Source of the DNA: Bacteroidales bacterium
GTDB lineage: Bacteria > Bacteroidota > Bacteroidia > Bacteroidales > UBA7960
Length of the DNA stretch: 7,545 nucleotides
Assembly: GCA_007128045.1 (NCBI GenBank)
Contig: SKYG01000184.1
Coordinates: 1-7,545, forward strand
Reading direction: 5' to 3'
The notes under the pieces: generated by a model
Told to the model about the DNA's origin: nothing
Databases searched by the model: none
The model's input: only the letters and a program-made list of their open reading frames with translations
Shown here: positions 1 through 6,084 of the stretch, one piece after another
Layout: each line of letters begins with the position of its first letter
Position numbering within the stretch: the stretch's first letter is position 1
Made by a program: the position numbers and the translations under genes

Positions 1-19
1 ATTGAAAAAGAAAAAACAA

Positions 20-766
20 ATGAAATTATTAGAAGGAAAAACCGCACTGATTACCGGAGGAGCACGGGGCATTGGAAAAGCCATTGCTGTTGCTTTCGCC
101 CAACATGGAGCAAATATTGCATTTTCTGACCTTATCTATGATGAACAGGCTACTGCCCTTGAACAAGAGCTGACATCACTTGGAGTAAGGGCAAAAGGTT
201 ATGCTTCCGATGCCAGCAACCTGGCGGCAGCAGAACAACTAGCCGAAGCAGTGGCCGAAGAATTTGGCCGGATCGATATATTGGTCAACAACGCAGGTAT
301 TACCCGCGACACCCTGCTCATGCGAATGACAGAAGAGCAGTGGGACTTGGTTATCAAGGTAAACCTTAAATCTGTTTTCAACCTGACCAAGGCGGTACAA
401 AAATTTATGCTAAAACAGCGTAATGGTAGTATCATAAATATGAGTTCGGTAGTGGGCCTTGGCGGGAATGCAGGACAGGCAAATTATGCTGCATCAAAAG
501 CCGGGATGATCGGTTTCACCAAATCGATTGCCCAGGAAATGGGATCTCGCAATGTAAGGTGTAACGCTGTTGCCCCAGGCTTTATAGAAACTGATATGAC
601 CGCAGGACTGCCTGAAGATGTCAAAAAAGGATGGGCAGCACAAATACCTTTAAGACGGGCAGGCCTTCCGGAAGATGTTGCCAACACATGCGTTTTTCTG
701 GCATCAGACCTTTCCGCTTATGTAACAGGTCAGGTTCTGGCCGTGTGTGGAGGCATGACCAAATAA
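20..766 (+). CDS. fabG: 3-oxoacyl-[acyl-carrier-protein] reductase FabG
   Basis: This short-chain dehydrogenase/reductase is expected to reduce 3-oxoacyl-ACP to (R)-3-hydroxyacyl-ACP in the cytoplasmic type II fatty acid elongation cycle. Visible in the 248-residue product are the Rossmann motif TGGARGIG (12-19), NNAG (90-93), Asn115, and the catalytic Ser143, Tyr156 and Lys160 in the YxxxK motif, with the SSVVG and APGFIETDM segments typical of FabG and the C-terminal GQVLAVCGGM. Length matches the family. I chose the ATG at 20 because it gives the usual MKLLEGKTALITGG start; the frame is also open from a TTG at 2, which would add six mostly Lys residues. No Shine-Dalgarno is visible, and the region further upstream lies outside the window. 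Its 3' end overlaps the convergent gene by 63 bases. Asp37, at the end of the second strand, is a residue often linked to NAD(H) use in the superfamily, so cofactor preference is open. Another SDR activity is possible, but FabG is the best reading. Confidence 0.93.
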   Translation: MKLLEGKTALITGGARGIGKAIAVAFAQHGANIAFSDLIYDEQATALEQELTSLGVRAKGYASDASNLAAAEQLAEAVAEEFGRIDILVNNAGITRDTLLMRMTEEQWDLVIKVNLKSVFNLTKAVQKFMLKQRNGSIINMSSVVGLGGNAGQANYAASKAGMIGFTKSIAQEMGSRNVRCNAVAPGFIETDMTAGLPEDVKKGWAAQIPLRRAGLPEDVANTCVFLASDLSAYVTGQVLAVCGGMTK

Positions 767-2266
767 TTTCATACATGCTTTGGGAAGCATGTCCACGATA
801 TCCCGTGCCATGATCCCTTCAGCCCCTCTTCCTTTTGCAGCCAGATCACCTGCTGATCCATGCAGAAATACACCTATCATGACGCTTTTTACCGGCCCAT
901 AGTTCTTGGCCATCCAACCAAGAATTACACCTGTGAGCACATCACCACTACCACCTTTAGCCATACCCGGATTACCGGTAGGGTTGAAATAACATCGTCC
1001 GTCAGGCAACGCAACAGCAGTATAAGCACCTTTGAGAACAAGGATTACCTGAAACCTCCCGGCAAACCTTACCGCGTTCATCAATCGCTCATAGTCATTG
1101 GTTGTTTTACCCGTAAGTCGCTCAAATTCTTTGGGGTGAGGTGTCAACACAGAATTCTTTGGCAGAAAATCACACCAGGTTGGATTTTCCGCCAGAATAT
1201 TGATCGCATCAGCATCTATAACGAGTGGGCAGGCAGCCTCCTGAATCAGTCTCTTGAACGCACGTTGCACAGTTTCTCCGGTACCCATTCCCGGACCAAT
1301 CCCTATTGCATTATACGCATCCAGTCTGGGGATGCTGCTAATATAGTGAGTGTCATCATCTGTAATACACATGGCTTCTGGCAACACTGACTGAATGATT
1401 TGGTAGCCCGATGATGGCACAAACATAGTAAGCAGACCAGCACCACTTTTCAGACACGCACTGCCTGATAGTACGGCAGCACCCATTTTCCCGTAGCTTC
1501 CCGCCATAAGAAGGGCATGACCGTAATTGCCTTTATGGGAGAATCTCTTTCTGGGCCGATATAATTGCTTTAATGATTCATTATCCATAAGACGGAATGT
1601 AATATCATCGGCGTGTATACCATCTTCAAGAAGGCCAATATCGAGCACGTGCCAGCTACCTAAAAACTCATCATTTGACGGGAAGAAAAAAGATAATTTA
1701 GGATACTGAAATGTTAATGTGTAGTCAGCCTTGATAATTGAATGGCTGTCATTCTCACCATTATCTTCATCAAATAAACCAGTTGGCATATCAACCGATA
1801 TTACAACAGCTCCGGAAGCATTGATATGCCAGATTACTTTGGCAATAAGCCCTTCAACCTTCCTGGTGATGCCATTGCCCAGAATTGCATCAACTACCAG
1901 GTCGTTCTGTTCAATTACCGGCATGGAATCTCCTTCTGCAAGCCTCTCGTAATGTAAATTTCTCAACCCTGACAATCGTTTTTCATTGATGACAAAGTCC
2001 GGAGAAGCTTTGGCTGCATGGCAGACCTTATACACTTGTACAGACTTGCCCCTACCTGCCAACATTCGTGCAATTGCCAGCCCATCGCCACCATTATTGC
2101 CCATCCCACAAAATACATGTATCCTGTTATAGGGCTTCATCCGCCTGCGAATCCATTCAGCACACTTAGCAGCTGCACGTTCCATTAAGTCTATGGATTT
2201 GACAGGCTCTTGTTCAATCGTATATGCATCAATTTTTTTGATCTGGGCGGAATTTAATATATTCAT
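704..2266 (-). CDS. nnr: Bifunctional NAD(P)HX epimerase / ADP-dependent NAD(P)HX dehydratase
   Basis: This 520-residue fusion repairs hydrated NADH and NADPH. The N-terminal YjeF_N domain (about 1-215) interconverts R- and S-NAD(P)HX, and the C-terminal ribokinase-like domain (about 225-500) dehydrates S-NAD(P)HX using ADP in bacteria. In the first domain I see GMGNNGGDGLAIAR (54-67), VDAILGNG (125-132) and SVDMPTGL (157-164). In the second I see GNYGHALLMAGSYGKMGA (246-263), GIGPGMG (322-328), DADAIN (351-356), TPHPKEFERL (375-384) and NPGMAKGGSGDVLTG (432-446), with the likely catalytic Asp442. Both halves look intact and length fits the fused family. The ATG at 2266 gives the usual N terminus (MNILNSAQIKKIDAYT); no Shine-Dalgarno precedes it. 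A Bacteroidota-type promoter lies about 80-110 bases upstream. The last 20 residues (501-520) are encoded entirely opposite the fabG 3' end and look like an unconserved tail after the expected family end near LPKACMK. Confidence 0.94.
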   Translation of the reverse strand: MNILNSAQIKKIDAYTIEQEPVKSIDLMERAAAKCAEWIRRRMKPYNRIHVFCGMGNNGGDGLAIARMLAGRGKSVQVYKVCHAAKASPDFVINEKRLSGLRNLHYERLAEGDSMPVIEQNDLVVDAILGNGITRKVEGLIAKVIWHINASGAVVISVDMPTGLFDEDNGENDSHSIIKADYTLTFQYPKLSFFFPSNDEFLGSWHVLDIGLLEDGIHADDITFRLMDNESLKQLYRPRKRFSHKGNYGHALLMAGSYGKMGAAVLSGSACLKSGAGLLTMFVPSSGYQIIQSVLPEAMCITDDDTHYISSIPRLDAYNAIGIGPGMGTGETVQRAFKRLIQEAACPLVIDADAINILAENPTWCDFLPKNSVLTPHPKEFERLTGKTTNDYERLMNAVRFAGRFQVILVLKGAYTAVALPDGRCYFNPTGNPGMAKGGSGDVLTGVILGWMAKNYGPVKSVMIGVFLHGSAGDLAAKGRGAEGIMARDIVDMLPKACMKLFGHASTHGQNLTCYISGKV

Positions 2267-2277
2267 AGCTTAAAAAT

Positions 2278-2298
2278 GAGTTGAGGAGTTGAGGAGTT
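2278..2298. repeat. Short tandem repeat, 8-base unit, about 2.6 copies
   Basis: The unit GAGTTGAG occurs twice in direct succession, followed by a partial GAGTT. The repeat lies 11 bases upstream of the nnr start codon, so it falls inside the presumed 5' untranslated leader of that gene, where the RNA would read as a CU-rich repeat (ACTCCTCA). Copy number is low, so it may simply be a slippage product. No function can be assigned from sequence alone. Confidence 0.6.
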
Positions 2299-2344
2299 TA
2301 TGGTTAGTCTGAATAGAAAGCATGAATCATGCCGACTATCAATA

Positions 2345-2375
2345 CAAAGTTATTATTTTTGTTATTGGTATCAAA
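2345..2375 (-). promoter_or_regulatory. Bacteroidota-type promoter for nnr
   Basis: Read on the minus strand, TTTG (2372-2375) is followed after 19 bases by TAACTTTG (2345-2352). This matches the consensus for the primary sigma factor of Bacteroidota: a TTTG -33 element, a spacer of about 19-21 bases, then TAnnTTTG at -7. Transcription would start near 2338-2341, giving nnr a leader of roughly 70-75 bases that includes the 8-base tandem repeat. The match is to the consensus only; the start site itself is inferred. Confidence 0.62.
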
Positions 2376-2410
2376 CCTATGGGTCACCCAACAAATAACC
2401 TGTTATACTG

Positions 2411-3085
2411 ATGAATCGAATGGTAAAAAAGAATCCTGGCAAAATTATCATGCCAACTTCTTATAATCCTCCTTTGATTTATTTTGTCCTGATGTTATAT
2501 CATAAGAACATTCAGATTGACATACATGAGACATACCCAAAACAAACATGGCGCAACAGGTGTCGAATCATGGCAGCAAATGGTATTTTGGATTTAAGCA
2601 TTCCCATCGAAAAACCTGCTTATGAGCCCTCCGTTTCGGGTAATGTAAGAGTCAGTGACCATCTCCCCTGGCAACGAAATCACTGGCGAAGCATATATTC
2701 AGCCTACAGGAAATCTCCGTTTTTCATTCATTATGCCGATCTTTTTGAAGAGATATACCTCTTGTCCTTTTCAGGAAGGTTGATAGACTGGAACACCAGG
2801 CTATTAAAAAGCCTGATCTGCGAACTGAAATTGGATTGCAGCGTTTCCTTTACAAAGCAATTTATCAAGGAGCCATACGGGCTGGTCGATTACAGGTTAC
2901 GCCTAACTCCTAAAAAGCTTTGGCATTCATTTAAATGGCCTGGATACCACCAGGTGTTTGGTGAGAGACATGGATTTGTTTCAAACCTGAGTATCGCAGA
3001 CCTGATTTTCAACCTGGGGCCTGACAGTATGGACTATCTAAATGAATGTGTCCGGTTAAACGCACTTCAGCTAATCGAAGGATAG
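2411..3085 (+). CDS. WbqC family protein
   Basis: This 224-residue protein has the hallmarks of the WbqC-like family: PTSYNPPLIYF near the N terminus (15-25), HETYPKQTWRNRCRI (39-53) followed by NGILDLSIPI (57-66), HWRSIYSAYRKSPFFIHYAD (91-110), and YHQVFGERHGFVSNLSIADL (179-198) with FNLGPDSMDYL after it. Family members are named after a gene from a polysaccharide cluster and are common in Bacteroidota, but no reaction is established, so I assign none. I see no signal peptide or membrane segment, which suggests a cytoplasmic protein. The start is uncertain: ATG at 2411, 2420 and 2450 are all in frame. The first strand (KIIMPTSY) begins before the third ATG, so one of the first two is more likely. 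No clear promoter or Shine-Dalgarno is visible. The 3' end overlaps the convergent HDIG gene by 19 bases, leaving no space for a separate terminator. Confidence 0.85.
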   Translation: MNRMVKKNPGKIIMPTSYNPPLIYFVLMLYHKNIQIDIHETYPKQTWRNRCRIMAANGILDLSIPIEKPAYEPSVSGNVRVSDHLPWQRNHWRSIYSAYRKSPFFIHYADLFEEIYLLSFSGRLIDWNTRLLKSLICELKLDCSVSFTKQFIKEPYGLVDYRLRLTPKKLWHSFKWPGYHQVFGERHGFVSNLSIADLIFNLGPDSMDYLNECVRLNALQLIEG

Positions 3086-5142
3086 GCAATCCTCACATGA
3101 AACATATTCACAAGGCGTCGTTTAAAGAGTCTTTTTGTGATGTCAATATCTTTAAAGGTAATGGGTGCATGTATGAACTGCTGCTCCTCGATCTGGGTAT
3201 CTATGATTTGATCAACTAGTTTATTTATTTGCTCTTCATCAGGTTGTACCAGGCTTCTGGAGGCAGCTTCAACAGAGTCGGCCATCATGACGACAGCCGT
3301 TTCTTTACTGAAAGGTTTAGGCCCAGGATATGTAAAATCGTTCTTTGAGGCTTTCATTTTGGGATTTTCTTTTATATGCTTGGTAAAGAAATACCTGGCT
3401 GTGGTTGTGCCATGATGGGTGCGGATAAAATCAATAATATACTCTGGCAGGTTATTTTTTCTGGCCATCTCGATGCCTTTAATAACATGATCAATTATAA
3501 TCCCTGCACTTTCCTTATAGGTTAGCTCATCATGCGGGTTTACCCCTGAAGTTTGATTTTCAGTAAAGTAATGCGCATTGTCCATTTTACCTATATCATG
3601 ATATAATGCACCCGTACGTGTTAATAATGCATTGCCACCTAAAGTAAATATTGCTTCTTCTGCAAGGTTTGCTACCTGTAATGAATGTTGAAACGTTCCC
3701 GCTGCGTTCATACTCAATTCCCGTAGCAATTTGTTGTTGGTATCAGAAAGTTCCAGTAATGAGAAGTCAGTAGGCAATCCAAATATACGTTCAAACAAAA
3801 ATATTAACGGATAAGCAAATAAGGTCAGCAAGGCTGAACCAGACATATATACATAATCCAACCATTTCAGATCGGACAAACTTCCTCCATGGGCCAGGGT
3901 AAGACCGAGATATACTGCAGAGTAGGTAATAAATATCAATATCACGGTAAAGAACAATTGCGATCTGCGTCTGAGGCTCACCATACTAAGAATGGCGATG
4001 ATACCAGCGATGAATTGAAGAAATACAAATTCGAAGCTTCTGGGAATTAAAAAACCTATGAGAATAATTGTATTTATATGTACATATAATGCCAGGCGAT
4101 TGTCAAAAAATGCCCTAATTACCAAAGGTACAATGCATACAGGCAACAGATAAAGGAGGCTTGTATCATATTTTATTACCTGGCTGGTAATAGCTACCAT
4201 GATCAGCAGTGTCAGCAAGATCAAAAGAATTCGTCGGTTGTCAAGAAAGATGTCTCTTTTAAAAACGTAAAGAAACAAAACAAGCACGATCATTGATATA
4301 GCCACAAGCAAGAACTGGCCAATATATAATGTATATTTGTTTGCAGACCTGCCTGTTATTTTCAGGTATTCAGCTTTAAATGATTCAATGATCCGGAATT
4401 TTTCCGGGCTTATAACCTCTCCTTTGGAAATAATTTTTTCTCCTTCCTGAACCATTCCACGGGATAATGGGATATCTTCAAGCTCAGCCTTCAGGGCTCG
4501 TTCAGAAAGCCCTTCATCATAATACACATTATGGGTCAATACATTGTCGAGTGCAGGTCTGAGAATCTCAGCCAGATCGGCATGTAAACTATCAAGGTGT
4601 TTACCGATGAATTGATAGGCCTGTGGAATAGAAAAAAAGTCATTTAATGATCTGGCTGCGGCCAGCCGGTCTTGTGTTAAAAATATTTCAAAATCTGACG
4701 GTTTATGTATGAAATCATCCTTGAGAAATATAATGCCACGTCGATAGACAGAATCAATTAGTTGTTTGCCGAGCAAGAGTGTGTTTTCCAGCTGGGCAGG
4801 CAGTCTGTTTCCTTTATAGATACTATCTACGGCCCTGAAAAAAGCGACCTCATAGGCCTCTGATTGATCTTGCACAACCTGTTTATCCATGTAAAAGAAT
4901 GGTCTGAACTCGCGTTTAACCATCTCTCTTTCATGGTCCAATTCTTCCTGAGACTTTAAGATGGCAAAGTTAAATGGGGCAATAAGATCATCATAAGCCC
5001 ATGGTCTGGCCTCTTGATACTCATAACCAAATCTGGGCATCCGGGGAAACAGTTGTACAATAATTACGATGGCCAGCAAAAAAAGTATTGCTTTGTAAAG
5101 CATTGACAGATTCCGCTGAAGCCATTGAATCAGATTGGTCAT
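3067..5142 (-). CDS. PgpH-type 7TM HDIG-domain phosphohydrolase (probable c-di-AMP phosphodiesterase)
   Basis: The architecture of this 691-residue inner-membrane protein matches PgpH. There is an N-terminal membrane anchor (about 15-33), then an extracytoplasmic 7TMR-HDED-type domain (about 40-265) containing GMVQEGEKIISKGEVI (229-244). Seven further membrane segments follow, at about 272-294, 304-321, 328-345, 351-367, 370-389, 397-416 and 430-450, and last a cytoplasmic HD domain (about 475-680). The HD domain keeps its expected metal and catalytic residues: His486 in GTFQHSLQVANLAE, His515-Asp516 in YHDIGK, His552 in DHV, the His576-His577 pair in HHGTT, and Asp622 in MMADSVEAASR. Characterised PgpH proteins hydrolyse cyclic di-AMP to pApA; that this one does so is inference from family. 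The ATG at 5142 leaves a short cytoplasmic N terminus before the anchor and needs no adjustment. The gene is divergent from the C40 peptidase and converges on the WbqC gene with a 19-base overlap. I found no good promoter in the 113-base upstream gap. Confidence 0.9.
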   Translation of the reverse strand: MTNLIQWLQRNLSMLYKAILFLLAIVIIVQLFPRMPRFGYEYQEARPWAYDDLIAPFNFAILKSQEELDHEREMVKREFRPFFYMDKQVVQDQSEAYEVAFFRAVDSIYKGNRLPAQLENTLLLGKQLIDSVYRRGIIFLKDDFIHKPSDFEIFLTQDRLAAARSLNDFFSIPQAYQFIGKHLDSLHADLAEILRPALDNVLTHNVYYDEGLSERALKAELEDIPLSRGMVQEGEKIISKGEVISPEKFRIIESFKAEYLKITGRSANKYTLYIGQFLLVAISMIVLVLFLYVFKRDIFLDNRRILLILLTLLIMVAITSQVIKYDTSLLYLLPVCIVPLVIRAFFDNRLALYVHINTIILIGFLIPRSFEFVFLQFIAGIIAILSMVSLRRRSQLFFTVILIFITYSAVYLGLTLAHGGSLSDLKWLDYVYMSGSALLTLFAYPLIFLFERIFGLPTDFSLLELSDTNNKLLRELSMNAAGTFQHSLQVANLAEEAIFTLGGNALLTRTGALYHDIGKMDNAHYFTENQTSGVNPHDELTYKESAGIIIDHVIKGIEMARKNNLPEYIIDFIRTHHGTTTARYFFTKHIKENPKMKASKNDFTYPGPKPFSKETAVVMMADSVEAASRSLVQPDEEQINKLVDQIIDTQIEEQQFIHAPITFKDIDITKRLFKRRLVNMFHVRIAYPSIS

Positions 5143-5202
5143 AACTATTTTATTGAACCATACGAATGTAGTAAAATAATTTCACAAACTATTTCATTCT
5201 TA

Positions 5203-5232
5203 TTGTTCAGACGGTTTTTTTATCTAATTTTA
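5203..5232 (+). promoter_or_regulatory. Possible promoter for the C40 peptidase gene
   Basis: ATTG (5203-5206) is followed after 18 bases by TAATTTTA (5225-5232), which matches TAnnTTTG at all but its last base. A second near-match, TAGATTTA (5236-5243), lies just downstream with only a T-run at the -33 position. The 113-base gap between divergent genes must hold promoters for both directions, but it is very AT-rich and such matches arise easily by chance. Confidence 0.3.
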
Positions 5233-5255
5233 TAGTAGATTTAAGCAAAGCATTT

Positions 5256-6038
5256 ATGGAATTTGGAGTTTGCACACTAAGTGTCGTTGCCGTACGCGAA
5301 AGGCCGGATCACAAATTTGAAATGGTCAGTCAGTTGTTATTTGGTGAGTTATTTGAGATATTGGAACAAAGAAATGGTTGGTATCACATCCGCATCATTC
5401 ATGACAGTTACCAGGGCTGGGTTTCAGTAGATCAGGTTGAGACCCTGGAGTTTGATGAATACCAGGCATTAAAAAATCAAATATCTACAGTTACAGGAGA
5501 TTTACTGTCTTTTATTCAGGATAAGACGCAGCAAACAAGCTTTCCCATAAGCGCCGGATGTTCAGTATATTTTCCTCAGGATGGCAATATATCATTAGGG
5601 GGCAGGGTTTTTCATTATCCAGGTCAGCTTCTGGATTTATCCAAACCTCAACCCGAACTGATCACCAATCATGCACTTATGTTTCTAAACACCCCTTATT
5701 TATGGGGTGGGAGATCCGTTTTTGGTATGGATTGCTCGGGATTTGTTCAACTGGCATACAAAATGGGTGGGATCAAAATCCCCAGAGATGCTGCTGTACA
5801 GGCCAACCAGGGAGAAACCATTCATCTGATACATGAAACCAATCCCGGTGATCTCTTATTTTTTGATAATCAGGAAGGCGACATCAATCATGTTGGCATA
5901 CTGCTTCAGGAAGGCTATATTATACACGCCCATGGCAAGGTGCGCATCGATATGATCGATCACAACGGAATTTACAGTAAAGAAAAAAACAGATACACAC
6001 ATAAGCTGCGATTAATGCGTAGAATTACTTCCGGATAG
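5256..6038 (+). CDS. C40 (NlpC/P60) peptidase with two SH3b domains, no signal peptide
   Basis: This 260-residue protein has an SH3b domain (about 1-62, with VVAVRERPDHKFEMVSQLLFGE at 10-31), a second SH3b-like segment (about 75-128), and an NlpC/P60 cysteine peptidase domain (about 135-255). The catalytic triad is visible: Cys160 in GMDCSGF, His212 in INHVGI and His224 in IIHAHG. The order SH3b-SH3b-NlpC matches YkfC-type gamma-D-glutamyl-L-diamino acid endopeptidases, which cut muropeptides during cell-wall recycling; the substrate here is inferred. No signal peptide or lipobox precedes the first domain, and the sequence begins directly in the first SH3b strand, so the product is probably cytoplasmic. 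No in-frame upstream start that adds a leader was seen. The ATG at 5256 has no Shine-Dalgarno. The gene is divergent from the HDIG gene, and thrS follows 46 bases downstream on the same strand. A weak 5-base stem (6025-6029 with 6037-6041) followed by GG and six T spans the stop codon. Confidence 0.9.
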   Translation: MEFGVCTLSVVAVRERPDHKFEMVSQLLFGELFEILEQRNGWYHIRIIHDSYQGWVSVDQVETLEFDEYQALKNQISTVTGDLLSFIQDKTQQTSFPISAGCSVYFPQDGNISLGGRVFHYPGQLLDLSKPQPELITNHALMFLNTPYLWGGRSVFGMDCSGFVQLAYKMGGIKIPRDAAVQANQGETIHLIHETNPGDLLFFDNQEGDINHVGILLQEGYIIHAHGKVRIDMIDHNGIYSKEKNRYTHKLRLMRRITSG

Positions 6039-6051
6039 TAAGGTTTTTTCG

Positions 6052-6059
6052 TACCTTTG
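6052..6059 (+). promoter_or_regulatory. Bacteroidota -7 element (TACCTTTG) upstream of thrS
   Basis: TACCTTTG is an exact match to the Bacteroidota -7 consensus TAnnTTTG and lies in the 46-base gap between the C40 peptidase stop codon and the thrS start. Transcription would begin near 6064-6066, giving a leader of about 20 bases. No TTTG or TTG is present at the expected -33 position (about 6028-6033), so this is only half of the consensus. If it is active, thrS has its own promoter rather than depending on the upstream gene, and the leader would be too short to hold a T-box or a long autoregulatory operator. Confidence 0.5.
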
Positions 6060-6084
6060 CCCGCCTAATTAGTTTTTCAAAACA

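Noticed and set aside
2..19. The TTG at position 2 as the fabG start.
   Set aside because: It would add a Lys-rich stretch absent from the usual FabG N terminus, whereas the ATG at 20 gives the standard start.
860..1390. A 176-codon plus-strand open frame opposite the nnr gene.
   Set aside because: It lies wholly antisense to the conserved kinase-like domain of nnr, its translation has no recognisable domain, and it is explained as a shadow of the real gene.
2300..2398. A 32-codon plus-strand reading frame starting at an ATG just after GAGGAG, ending 12 bases before the WbqC gene.
   Set aside because: The apparent ribosome site is part of the tandem repeat with only a 3-base spacer, and Bacteroidota rely little on such sites. 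The frame runs across the nnr promoter and its product (rich in Tyr and Ser) resembles no known peptide.
5185..5191. A minus-strand TAGTTTG as a -7 element for the HDIG gene.
   Set aside because: The internal spacing is one base short of TAnnTTTG and no -33 element lies at the proper distance upstream.
6025..6049. A stem-loop with a T-run at the end of the C40 peptidase gene, as an intrinsic terminator.
   Set aside because: The stem has only five mostly A-T pairs (TTACT with AGTAA) and GG separates it from the T-run, so it is too weak to call a terminator.
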